Source: Laccaria trichodermophora (lineage: Eukaryota; Basidiomycota; Agaricomycetes; Agaricales; Hydnangiaceae). Taken from it: a DNA stretch of 64,000 nt. Positions 23,886 through 34,580 of this stretch are shown in pieces. The DNA lies in assembly GCA_018417955.1 (NCBI GenBank), contig JACTVC010000004.1:1674001-1738000 (forward strand), given 5' to 3'. The notes beneath the pieces are model-generated. The model was given only the letters and a program-made list of their open reading frames with translations, was not told where the DNA came from and did not search any database. The position numbers were made by a program, and so were the translations under genes. The stretch's first letter is position 1, and every line of letters begins with the position of its first letter.

Positions 23886-24265
23886 CTGTACTATTACGAC
23901 CAACTCTTCATGCCCCTTGGGGCGTGACACCTTTTAACCATCTCTTCGTCACTTCCATGTCCCGTGTGATGCGTGACGAAGAGTTTTGCTCTTCATTTAC
24001 CATATATCCTGTGGTGTATTGGCCCTGTAACCAGTCAATTTTTTGACACAAAGGCAAAGACGTGTTCCTCAAGTAGAAAACAGTTCAAAACATGCCAAAT
24101 ATGAGGTATAAAGTACATGACACCGCAGGTCCGAAAAAAAAAGGCTATTTTAGTTTGGAGAATTTCTCTTCAAAACTTGGTGTGATGCGTGACATCACGC
24201 CCACTTCTCTTCATTCAAACCCCTTTGTGATGCGTGACGTGAAAGACATGGTCGTAATCGTACAG
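23886..24265. mobile_element. TA-flanked MITE
   Basis: The left end CTGTACTATTACGACCA and the right-end complement CTGTACGATTACGACCA are inverted repeats, each flanked by TA (23884-23885, 24266-24267). The phrase GTGATGCGTGACG recurs three times inside, once near each end and once in the middle. At 380 bp with no coding frame it looks like a non-autonomous Tc1/mariner-type element. Another copy of the tip, TACTGTACTAATACGAC, lies 145 bases to the left at 23738, next to GACGG-rich sequence, and may be the remains of a second insertion. Confidence 0.6.
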
Positions 24266-24634
24266 TACAGTTGACAGCGTGTACTGTTCTTCTCCTGGTG
24301 ATGTTGAGTTGAGCTGTCGATCGCGGTTCACCAGCCCATTGAAACTCCAGCCAGTTCATGCTCTGCGTTGACGCTGTCCTATCACGTAACACATGTTTCA
24401 CGTTCAACATACATTGTAGTCCGACACAGTGTCGCCAATCGTTCACTTCAACAACAAAATCCGACGTATTCAACTTTTACATGATCTTCTAAACCTCTCG
24501 TGCCGTCTAATCAATCTCGAAACCTTTACTCCACTGTGAACGAGATGCCTTTGTCTTACCCTTCGAAACTTCAAGTTCTGATTGCGTAGAGACGTCTATG
24601 TATGCTCTTGCTTTGCCTCTTTTCTCGATGAGAG

Positions 24635-25131
24635 TTAACGGGTTGCGTTCATAGGTTTGATGACATGGCAGTTGGGCCTGTTCTCCAAAGCATCCACGTC
24701 ATGCTTGCGGGGACGCCGTCCAACGTCTGCCGGGGGTGAGAGGCACTTGTAGCAGATTGTGATTTCTCGCCGGACTGACCAAGCTCTTAGTGGCGACGGG
24801 CAACAAAACATACAGTGCACTTAATAACAACACCACCATGTACCTTCCAGAGAGGCCAAGTGGAGGAGGGCCATGACAGCCCGAACTACGAGGAGCAGCT
24901 CTGTCGAAGGGGTGATCATTTATAGGGCAGTACATATATAGACGTAGGCAATGCTTTTCGTAAAATAACAACGAGGATACAGTTAGAAAGGAGAGCCGGA
25001 CGGAATGGTGCAATGGGGCGTGACAGAAGAGCAGTGCTAGTGAACTTTTGAAGGACCAAACGTTCCTCAACCTCCCAATCAAGCTCAAGGTCAAACACAT
25101 CCTCAAATCCCCCTCTAATCACCTTCCTCAC
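24635..25131 (-). pseudogene. Membrane-segment gene fragment, copy 1
   Basis: The minus frame 25106-24699 contains one clear hydrophobic helix (MVVLLLSALYVLLPVATKSL). The same helix recurs in copy 2 at 37410-37003 (MAMLFLCALYVLLSVATKSL), where it is followed by a Cys/Arg-rich tail. Frames around it differ between the copies, which suggests decay. I do not recognise the family. Confidence 0.35.
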
Positions 25132-25335
25132 CCGCGTTCAGCGTCAGCGAGGCTCAGATCGTTAGTCCAAGCACCGTCGAGCAGGGCCAGGAGTTCTTCA
25201 ATTTGGAGGATGAGCTGCCTGTTCGAAAGGCTGGTGGACGGATCGGTGCACCTGGTGGCAGTTTCCCAATGACAGGAAGGGTTGATTGTGAAATGTGTCG
25301 ATGAGCACTGTCAGACGCAGACGCGGAGGTCCAGC

Positions 25336-26222
25336 TCAGATTGAAAGAGGACCGATTACGACGTGAATCCGAAGTTCCTCCATCCGAGTTCGAGTGAGTG
25401 CTGCTCGTTGACTTTTGCGCGCGCAGACACCTCCGTCGAGATCAGCATCTTCGACGTCTTCTGCTGGAGGAGGGGCGGAAACAAAGCTCCCGAAACCTTC
25501 TCTCGATTGCTGGGAGTGGGATTGCAAACGAGAGTGAGACCCAGACGAAGACGTAGCGCTTAGCTGTCGTCCCCCCACCAGCCCCAGCACCACTAGGCCG
25601 CTTCAGCAACGCCAACCCACCACTCCCCTGAAACCCTTCAAATTCCTCCCCATCGCCAACCACACCAGGCTCTTCATCTCCTCCCTCGCCTTCCTCCGCT
25701 GCCTCCTCTCTTCTTTTTCCTTGAGGCGCTTTAGCTCTGCTTCGGCTGCTTCCCAGTCTTAGAGAGGGAGATTTGTTGGATGGTGGATATGTCTGATGGA
25801 GCAGCGTCGAAATCAAAGTTTGGGTAGTTAGCGCTGTTGTAGGCGTGCTGCCACTACTGCTGCGGTGAGGACGACGGAATAAAGGCGCATCCTCAGCGTC
25901 ATCGTCGGGGTATTGGATAGGTAGTCGTCAAAAGACGTCAAACCCGAAGATTCTCATTCCGCCCGCCCTCAAAGACTGGGCCGTTCGTTCCCATCCCCCT
26001 TTTCTTCCTCCTTCAGCAGCGATTGAATTGCAGTATATGCGTCTCCCCTCGTTCATTATCAGAAGAGTCCACTAGGAGACACTGCTCGTCATCGCGCGGT
26101 GGGATGGGGTTGACGGCGGGGTCGTATGGCTGTGGCCGTTCTTCTCTTGATGATGACGAGTTGGGCCGTCGGTTGGTGTGTAGATACCAGAGGACGAAAC
26201 GGGGCGGAGACAGGTCATGCAT
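25336..26222 (-). pseudogene. Ser/Arg-rich hypothetical gene, copy 1, frameshifted
   Basis: Compared with the more intact 238-codon relative at 38599-37883, this copy is split into three frames (26222-26013, 25816-25442 and 25593-25336). The recognisable order is an acidic Asp-rich stretch, a Lys/Glu/Arg-rich helical stretch (..KGKRREEAAEEGE..) and a Ser/Arg-rich stretch (GVCARKSQRAALTRTRMEE). It resembles low-complexity hypothetical proteins common in agaricomycetes. No catalytic motif. Confidence 0.4.
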
Positions 26223-28604
26223 AAGCCCAAAGCGATTTAGGCCATGTTGGTGTTGTCATGTGGCAGGAGCGTTTGTTGGGTTGAGAAGTGGAGGGATATT
26301 TGAAGGGGATGTGATTGTGATAACCCGCAACGTTGTAGCTTCAATGCCCCTCAAAGGACGTGTTGTCATTGTACATAGCCCTGCGGAAAGTGAGGTCAGA
26401 TTGATCCGTTGAACAACGGGTGAAGCGGGGCATACCTCCGTACCCCAGGAAGAACGTCGAAAGAGATCGTGTGTGAGGTAAGGAAGGAGAGAGAGGGTAA
26501 GCACCAGCCTTGGTTGAGAACAGGGGCACAACATCGCAAAGGATATCCGATAGCCGTTGTGTGTACTGGCGCATGGGAGGTCTGAGTACCGAGACTTAGT
26601 TTACGTTGTGAGAGACAATGACGGCGATAACACACCTGAAAAAGATTGCTGGGCCGCTTCTTTCGATTCGCAACGTTTTCAGCGTATCAACTGTACGTCT
26701 CCATAGCAAGGTGACGCCAATCTTCTAAGCCGGTTGCAGTCATCGACTCCGAATCCACAGCGCTGAGATGGTGATCACCATAAGTTAGACCTGATTATTG
26801 AAGTATAGAAACAAGATACGTACTTCACGACCTTGCTCGCTTGACGAGCTGACGCGACCCGTCGATAGTGCGGGTCCTTGAGTACATCGTTGACGGTGGT
26901 GGAAAGAGACGCGAGGAAAACAAACGTTGGTCAACACGAATTTGTTTTTGTCCTCGACCACCATTCATCATCTCCAGCTCGCACATTAGTACCTACCGTT
27001 CGCTTGCCTCGAATTTACACTCAAATTTTTGTTGACATGTGAGACTCAAGGTGTGGTCGACACTCGCTGAGGTGAACGCAATCTGTCATTGGCAATTGCT
27101 CCTTGATTGTCAACCTAACAGAGGAATTGAGAGATCACGCTCACGCACAAGCTACTAAGCTGGTAAAGGTTTTGGAAAGTCCACCGCACGAGGGATATCC
27201 GATACCGGATGGGTCTGAGGCAGCAGTACGTATCTCTATTCATCCAGCTACTTCGCTTATAACCCTCGTATCTCTCCATCAGTGAGGCTAAGTATGTCGG
27301 CTCCCTCGCATTTCACAAACGCTTCTCCGCCGTAATCCTCGTCCGCGGATGATTTGGAAACCCCATCGCCACAATCAACCCCCTCCCACCGGTGAAATTA
27401 GAGATCGACGAGAAATGGAGAGGGGGTTAGGCTACGCATGTCACTGTCTTGTTGCTGAAGGTTACGGTTCGTGCCCTGTTTCATTAACTTTCTGAAAAAT
27501 GCCCATTACGCGTTCAGGACGACGAACGATGGAGCGCAGGTCTTCACGGCGCAGAGGAGAGGCTAGTCGTGCAACGGTGAACGTGTTGCGCTGTTGGTTC
27601 GGATGACGCTTCGCTTTGGAAAGCACCATTACCAGAGGGTGGTTCATCCATTCGTACCAACTCACTTCTGCGGCGGTCGGCTGCCCTGTGTTTCGTGACG
27701 ACGTCCTCCTTTCGTCCGCATTTATATCTCAGCACTCCGCGGCACCACCAGCGGCTCACCTTAACGACAACAATCCAGCAGTGATGCGATTCTCCATGTG
27801 CTGTCAAGCTCATGCCGAACCTTGGACCAACTCCAAAACGGCACAACTTACTATCAGCGGTGGAATGAGCAGGATCGGAGCTCTACCCCGGGTGGAGCAT
27901 TACCACGAGAGTATTTGTTGCTCTTGGTACGACATGATTGCTCTCTTTGAGCTAATCGATTGGTCTTTGTAGGATCCGTGACGTGGCGAGTCCCTGGCAG
28001 CGAGAAACCGAGAGCAGACTTGCGACGCCATCCTTCATAGCCTGCCGCAGGGCTACTCTTCCCTCATTCAGCTAAGGCCCTCTTCGACGTCAAGTATCGT
28101 CCTACTGCGCACGAAGTATAACCGACGCTCGTGCGGATTAGTGACAACAACACTTGGGCATGGAAAGCCGGGAGGGCAATTCGAGGATGAGTGACTGGAA
28201 AGCGACGGGAAACGAGGCGAGGTTCTGCTGGTCGACATAGACACCTGGTTTAGGATGCTGGGTTAGGTACGTCCGCTGGTCTTTTCCCTTTCTATATACT
28301 TGATATTCTAGTATCGGCTCCAGGCTATATTTGATGTTGTATTGTATATGTGAAATAAAATGCCGCACTCCCTTCTCTTCGTCCCTTTCAGTCCTTTGGA
28401 CTACACTGTCTGCTTTTTATTTCTCACACACATCCACTGATCGCGCTTTTTCTGGCGTCTCCTTCCTGAGTTGGCGCCCAACCACGGTACGGTGCTTCTT
28501 GGGTCCAGGCCTCGACCAGGAACATCAGCTGACCCCATGGAGCGGTCCGTTACGCATTTTGAAAATTGACGCCGCACCGCATTGCCTCTCTCTTCTGAAC
28601 CACG

Positions 28605-31600
28605 ATGTCTGATCTTAATCGCCCCCGCGAAAATCGTTTGAAAGGAAAGTTCAAGGGATTGCTCGGTCGTTTCGTTGGCGCAGATCGCTCACATGATGAA
28701 CGCCCTAGCGGTTCGAAATTGGAGTCACTGATCCCCATGCCTGCGGATAGCATCCTGACGGAATCTAGGTCAATGTTCACAAGAGTGCCTGAAGTTATGG
28801 GAGAGGGGACATCTCTGGTGTGTTTGCAATGTGCTGCCAACAAGTTTATCAGCTCATATTTGTCCTCGGGAATCCTTGAACATAATGCAGGGAGCTCACA
28901 ACTTTCAGGGAGCTCATAACTTTGTTATGAACGATCCCACATTCTATGACGTGTGTCATTTGTGAATCATGGCATTTATGAGACTGACCAGACTTTTTCT
29001 CAAGATTGTGGTTCATGAACATGCCAGCAGGGGTCAAGATGATACAATCCTTGCTCCCCAAGGGCCAAATTCAAGTGCTCTATTTACAGGTCGTGAGTAT
29101 ATTCTTCAGAGGCTGAAGGATTACTTTGCACCTCAAGATGAAGGGGGGGACAGAAAGTCATTCTTGTTATATGGCATGGGAGGTATTGGAAAGACACAAA
29201 TTTGTTTGAAGTTTGTTGAGGAGATGGCTGGAAGGTAAGTTTTTTCAGACATAATATTTCTGATTTTATGACAAGTGCATGCAGATTCTCCCACATTTTT
29301 TGGATTGATGCTTCTTCTGAGGATACTATTGCTCTTGCTTTGAAGGGTCTCTGTTCTCATCCTGAGGCTAAAGCTGCTGGTATTTCTGTGTCCTCCATGT
29401 CTGCTCTTAGCTGGATTGCATCTCTGCAGTGTAAATGGCTGCTGGTGTTTGACAATGCTGATGGTGCACCTGAAGTTGTAGAGAAATTTGTTCCACTTGG
29501 TTCTGAGGGCAATATTCTGGTTACCAGCAGAAATCCATCTCTTGGGCGTGTCACATCTTATGAAAACTCTCTGGAGGTTGATCAGATGGCTGAAAAAGAA
29601 GCTATAACACTCCTCATGAAAGCCAGCCATCTAACTGAGCTGCCTAAAAAGATTTACATCATAGCTCAGCAAATTGTCAATGAGCTCTGCTGCTTGCCTT
29701 TGGCTGTTGATCAAGCAGGAGCTTCCATTGAAGCTGGTCTCTGTAGGATTGAAAATTATCTTGAGCATCTCTCTCAACATAGGAACAAGCTTATGAATCA
29801 CCCTTCATTTAGGGGGGCATCTCAGTACAATCGTACAGTTTATGAAACATGGGATTTGTCTTTTAATGAAATTGAATCAAGATCAAACAGGGAATCTGAT
29901 GAGCATAGTAGAGCAGCTGCTCAGGCTGCTATTCTTATTCTTGAGACAGCTGCATTTCTACATCATGAGAATATTGTTGAGGCTGCTTTTAGAAAGGCTG
30001 CTATGGAATTCTCTGCAGGAGATCACAGTGAACTGGAACAAAACATCAAAACTTGCATCACCCAATTGCTTCAATTGGAAGCAAATCAGTGTTGGAATGA
30101 ATTCTTCTTTAATGAAGGAATTAGAATTCTTATGTCGTTTTCTTTGATCAAAAGGGGCTCAACCCCTTCAGGAACCTATGCCATTCATCCACTGATGCAT
30201 CAATGGAGTAGAGATAGGATGTCAATGTCTCAAAAAAGGTGCATGACACAGGTGTCAAGATTTATCCTTGTTAGCTGTATTACAAGAGAAATGACAGCTG
30301 AGAACATTGCATTCAACAGACTTCTTTTACCACACATCAAGGCCAATTACCAGTTAGAGAAGGAAAATGGCTTCAAAAGAGTGTTTGATGATGATGAATA
30401 TTCCCAATTCAGTTATGTATTCTACCAAAATGGAATGTGGAAAGATGCAGAGGATCTTGAGTATCAAATGGTAGAAATGAGGATGAAGAAGCAGGGGATG
30501 AAACATCCATCAACATTGACCAGTATGGCAAATCTTGCAGTCACATATTCACACCAAGGAAAACATGAAGAGGCTGGGAAGCTGCAGCTGAAAGTCCTGG
30601 ATCTGGATACAAGGGTGTTGGGGCCAGAACATCCTGATACATTGACCAGCATGGCCAATCTTGCAGAAACATATTCACACCAAGGAAAACATGAAGAGGC
30701 TGGGGAGCTGCAGCTGAAAGCCTTGGATCTGCGTACAAGAATGTTGGGGCCAGAACATCCTGATACATTGACCAGCATGAATAATCTTGCAGAAACATTT
30801 TCACACCAAGGAAATCATGAGGAGGCTGGGAAGCTCAAGCTGAAAGTCCTGGATCTGCGTACAAGGGTGTTGGGGCCAGAACATCCAGATACATTGACCA
30901 GCATGGCAAATCTTGCAAGTATCCATTCAGAGCAAGGGAAATATGAGGAGGCTGGGGAGCTGATGCTGAAAGTCCTGGATCTGCGTACAAGGGTGTTGGG
31001 GCCAGAACATCCACAAACCTTGACCAGCATGGCAAATCTTGCAGTCACATATTCACACCAAGGAAAACATGAAGAGGCTGGGAAGCTGCAGCTGAAAGTC
31101 CTGGATCTGGATACAAGGGTGTTGGGGCCAGAACATCCTGATACATTGACCAGCATGGCCAATCTTGCAGAAACATATTCACACCAAGGAAAACATGAAG
31201 AGGCTGGGGAGCTGCAGCTGAAAGCCTTGGATCTGCGTACAAGAATGTTGGGGCCAGAACATCCTGATACATTGACCAGCATGAATAATCTTGCAGAAAC
31301 ATTTTCACACCAAGGAAATCATGAGGAGGCTGGGAAGCTCAAGCTGAAAGTCCTGGATCTGCGTACAAGGGTGTTGGGGCCAGAACATCCAGATACATTG
31401 ACCAGCATGGCAAATCTTGCAAGTATCCATTCAGAGCAAGGGAAATATGAGGAGGCTGGGGAGCTGATGCTGAAAGTCCTGGATCTGCGTACAAGGGTGT
31501 TGGGGCCAGAACATCCACAAACCTTGACCAGCATGGCAAATCTTGCAGTCACATATTCACACCAAGGAAAACATGAAGAGGCTGGGAAGCTGCAGCTGAA

Positions 31601-32372
31601 AGTCCTGGATCTGGATACAAGGGTGTTGGGGCCAGAACATCCTGATACATTGACCAGCATGGCCAATCTTGCAGAAACATATTCACACCAAGGAAAACAT
31701 GAAGAGGCTGGGGAGCTGCAGCTGAAAGCCTTGGATCTGTATACAAGAATGTTGGGGCCAGAACATCCTGATACATTGACCAGCATGAATAATCTTGCAG
31801 AAATATTTTCACACCAAGGAAATCATGAGGAGGCTGGGAAGCTCAAGCTGAAAGTCCTGGATCTGTGTACAAGGGTGTTGGGGCCAGAACATCCAGATAC
31901 ATTGACCAGCATGGCAAATCTTGCAAGTATCCATTCAGAGCAAGGGAAATATGAGGAGGCTGGGGAGCTGATGCTGAAAGTCCTGAATCTGCGTACAAGG
32001 GTGTTGGGGCCAGAACATCCACAAACCTTGACCAGCATGGCAAATCTTGCAGTCACATATTCACACCAAGGAAAACATGAGGAGGCTGGGAAGCTCAAGC
32101 TGAAAGTCCTAAATCTGCAAACAAGGGTGTTGGGGCCAGAACATCCAGATACCTTGACCAGCATGGCAAATCTTGCAGTCACATATTTTGGCCAGGGAAG
32201 ATATGAGGAAGCTGCAGAGCTTCAAGTAAAGGTTATGGACCTGCATAAAAGGATTTTGGGGCCTGAACATCCAGATACTTTGACCAGCATGACAAATCTT
32301 GCAGGAATATATTCAAAGCAAGGGAAATATGAGGAGGCCGAGGCACTGGGGCTGAAGTCTGCATCTGAGTAA
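28605..32372 (+). CDS. NLR1: NB-ARC-TPR protein
   Basis: Exon 1 starts at ATG 28605 with a basic N-terminus and ends at a GTGTGT donor (28818). A later exon (acceptor at 28890 or 28908) contains GAHNF.MNDP, a phrase typical of agaricomycete NLR N-termini, but meets a TGA at 28963-28965. The NB-ARC frame opens at ATG 28969: P-loop GMGGIGKT near 29173-29196, then a phase-2 intron (29235-29284, 50 nt), then Walker B LLVFDNAD and the sensor region TSRNPSL. A winged-helix-like region follows, then 15 TPRs of 42 codons (30525-32369) with kinesin-light-chain-type consensus. By family knowledge these are STAND ATPases that oligomerise on ligand recognition and trigger defence or cell death. The start is uncertain: either 28605 with an unseen splice around the TGA, or 28969. 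NLR2 at 41062 is its duplicate. Confidence 0.82.
30525..32036 (+). repeat. Three tandem 504-bp units of four TPRs each
   Basis: Units start at ATG 30525, 31029 and 31533, and a partial fourth starts at 32037. Each is exactly 504 bp, or four 42-codon TPRs. The units differ by only a handful of bases (for example CGTACAAG against TATACAAG near 31739). The four TPRs inside one unit differ much more from each other. This is a recent higher-order amplification. Confidence 0.92.
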
Positions 32373-33159
32373 ATAAAGTTGAAATAATCTTTTAAAGGTC
32401 TGTTTTTTGCCCCCCCCCCCCCTAAACAGGTAACCAAAGACACTTATTCCAGGATATGATAACATGTTTTTACAATTAACCAGACAAAGGCCTGTCAAGA
32501 ATTAAAAATCTATGCTATGAACTTCAGAGAGAAAAAATGGTGTCCAAGTTGGGTTGTTCTGCATGAGGAAGGAAGAGGTAACACTTTGAAACCATTAGTG
32601 TAATGGGGGATATTCAGAATACAAGCTTTCTATTTCAACACAGAACTATCCCCCCTTATTTTCTCATAAATAACATCTGGAATCGGAGAAGACAAAAAAA
32701 ATTCTGAGATCCTAAAATCCCTGAAAGAACAAACAAAAAAAATGAAAATGTGGTGGGTCATCTTCAGAATATATACAAGCTTTTTATGTACATACCTCAC
32801 TCTTCTGCTCTCCCAACTGAGCTATGTTCCCTGTAAAATAATGTTGGTGAATATTGCAATTAGTAGTAGAGTTATAAGAAATGTTAAGATTTGCGACACT
32901 ATGCCGAAGCTTGACGAGGCCGCGATGAAGGTAACTTGTACGGAATGACATACAAAAAAACAAAAGCATACATAAGAATACATCAATCCTCCATCCATCC
33001 AGTATATAATATTAAGTGTATAAGCATATAAAAAGCAGTTGTGGTTGGGGAGGGGTATATGCAATATCTAACAGATCCAGAATAAAAAAGAGGACGGGAT
33101 ACCCGAAAAAATATAAGTAGGTCATGCGCACTCACACCCCATCTCCATCTGCATCTCTC
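32373..33159. other. Spacer after NLR1 with poly-C run and tRNA-like scrap
   Basis: A run of 13 C lies at 32410-32422. A phrase near 32630 (ATTCAGAATACAAGCTTTCTAT) recurs in longer form at 32762. At 32806-32822 the minus strand reads AGCTCAGTTGGGAGAGC, a perfect tRNA D-arm with A-box. No pairing acceptor or T-arm follows, so it is a fragment. No gene supported. Confidence 0.5.
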
Positions 33160-34200
33160 ACCCAACCCTCATCCCCCTGCCTAGCCAAAAACGCACCGAA
33201 ATCCCTAGTCCTCTTCCCCCATCCCCACCGAAGCCTGTCATTGGGAATCCGCCACCACCGATCCGACCAACTGGGAACCCACCACCTTCAATCTGTCCTA
33301 CAGGCAGTTCATCATTTTCCAAATTAAAGAACCCCTGTCCCTGCTCTTTGACGGTGCTTGGACTGACGATCTGAGCATCGCTGAACACGGGCGAGGAAGG
33401 TGATGTGAGGGAGGGTGATTGGGAGGATGTGTTTGACCTTGATCTGGATTGGGAGGTTGGAAACGTTCGGATTTGGACTTGGGGTTGCCAGGGTTGAGCT
33501 TGGGGATAGGTTGGTGGGATGGGGTGTGATGGTGAGCTCGGTCAGACACAGCCGCGGAGGTACTGCTCAACGAAGACCGATTATGACATGAATCTGAGGT
33601 TCCATTTGAGTGAGTGCTGCTCTTTGATTTCTTGCGTGCGTAGAGGCTTCCATCAAGATCTGCCTCTTCGTCGACACTCACAATGTGAGAGAAATATCAT
33701 AATGACAAGATAAGATTGACAAAGCCCATCTTCAAAACGGTTGGACTCCAAAGGGCGACTCTGCAAATCTTGAGTCTCAAGTTGGGAGGAGGGTGTCCCG
33801 ATGGAGAGGAATACAGTGGGATGTTCATGTGTAATTGTCGATAATGGGGATTCAAGTCGTTACAGCCCAGGCGGAAGTGGCGACGGCTTCCCATTATGTT
33901 TTTTGAACTGCTAAAAATGCAATTAGCTTTCAATTTTAAACCGATGCAGTGTACCTGTTTGTTGTCGAGGACAGCACCAGTGTTTCGATGAATGGTAGGG
34001 GAAGGAGAAGGGAGGGGCGGACGATGAGGGCAACATCAGACGATGATTACAGAAATTAGTTCAAATTGGTCGGAACAAGCATGGCGTAATAAACGCACCT
34101 TACATAAATGAAGCCTGCTGGCTCTGCCATTCCTACACCATAACACCCTGAACATGTAGCAGCCACAGAGCAAGTCTAAGGTGCTGGCTTTTCGACATGA
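33160..34200. repeat. Partial, rearranged third copy of the duplicated block
   Basis: 33215-33470 is the reverse complement of the stretch at about 25070-25270 (and 37600-37810). 33500-33690 matches 25300-25460 in the direct orientation. The order is therefore rearranged by inversion of one segment. 33862-34175 also matches the dispersed repeat at 3100-3436. Around 34240-34320 the phrase CCTCGACCACCAT, found at 26953 and 39446 in the other copies, recurs. Confidence 0.65.
33298..33681 (-). pseudogene. Ser/Asn-rich gene fragment in the third block
   Basis: The N-terminal half of this 128-codon frame (DLDGSLYARKKSKSSTHSNG) matches the minus-strand fragment at 38147-37695 (DEGLYARKNSTSGTHSNSNG). 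The C-terminal half comes from the inverted segment and reads proline-rich. It is a gene remnant of unknown function. It is useful mainly as a marker of the rearrangement. Confidence 0.4.
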
Positions 34201-34580
34201 AACTTTGGTGAAGCTACAAAAGACAATGACAAATGTTGATCAACAACGCAACCTTGTCCTCGACCACCATCTCCACCATGAACTTTCTCTGCTCCATATT
34301 CAACTTGAGTTCAAATTGACTGATCAATATTGTCCTTGACCACCACCCTCATCTACGCACCATCTTTTCTAGCTCCTTACCTATCGTTAGCGTGTCTCAG
34401 CTACAGACTCAAGGTCACTTGGACAAGATATTCACTGGGACTTTGGGCCAAGCAAGAAGATCTGGTTCGCTATTCCTCTTCATATACACCATTAAACATG
34501 CAAGTGAAGTTAGCATTGGGTACAAGATCTAATGGATAGTTAATGTACGAGTGGCCTTTGTCTTACTTTGTTCTCCATTC

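Larger units (their letters stand above)
24325..28604 (+). repeat. Duplicated block, copy 1, upstream of NLR1
   Basis: From GGTTCACCAGCCCATTGAAAC at 24325 onward this region is colinear with 36801 onward. The offset is about 12476 at the left and 12457 at the NLR start codons. Both copies contain, in order, a minus-strand membrane-type fragment, a minus-strand Ser/Arg-rich gene remnant, a CpG-rich spacer with GACGAGCTGA-type phrases and the NLR promoter. Divergence by substitution and small indels is moderate. I see no transposase or LTR in the block, so it reads as segmental duplication. The ORFs from 27.1 to 28.0 kb (for example 27103-27285) are shared with copy 2 only in broken form. Confidence 0.8.

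Noticed and set aside
23616..24300. Gypsy 5-prime LTR
   Set aside because: No convincing match to 7687-8106; only a short AACCCC.GTTAC phrase is shared.
28951..28991. A 41-nt intron removing the TGA in NLR1
   Set aside because: GTGTGT and an AG are present, but splicing them shifts the downstream frame into stops.
30464..32182. Long minus-strand ORFs opposite the TPR arrays
   Set aside because: Antisense shadows repeating every 504 bp with the TPR units.
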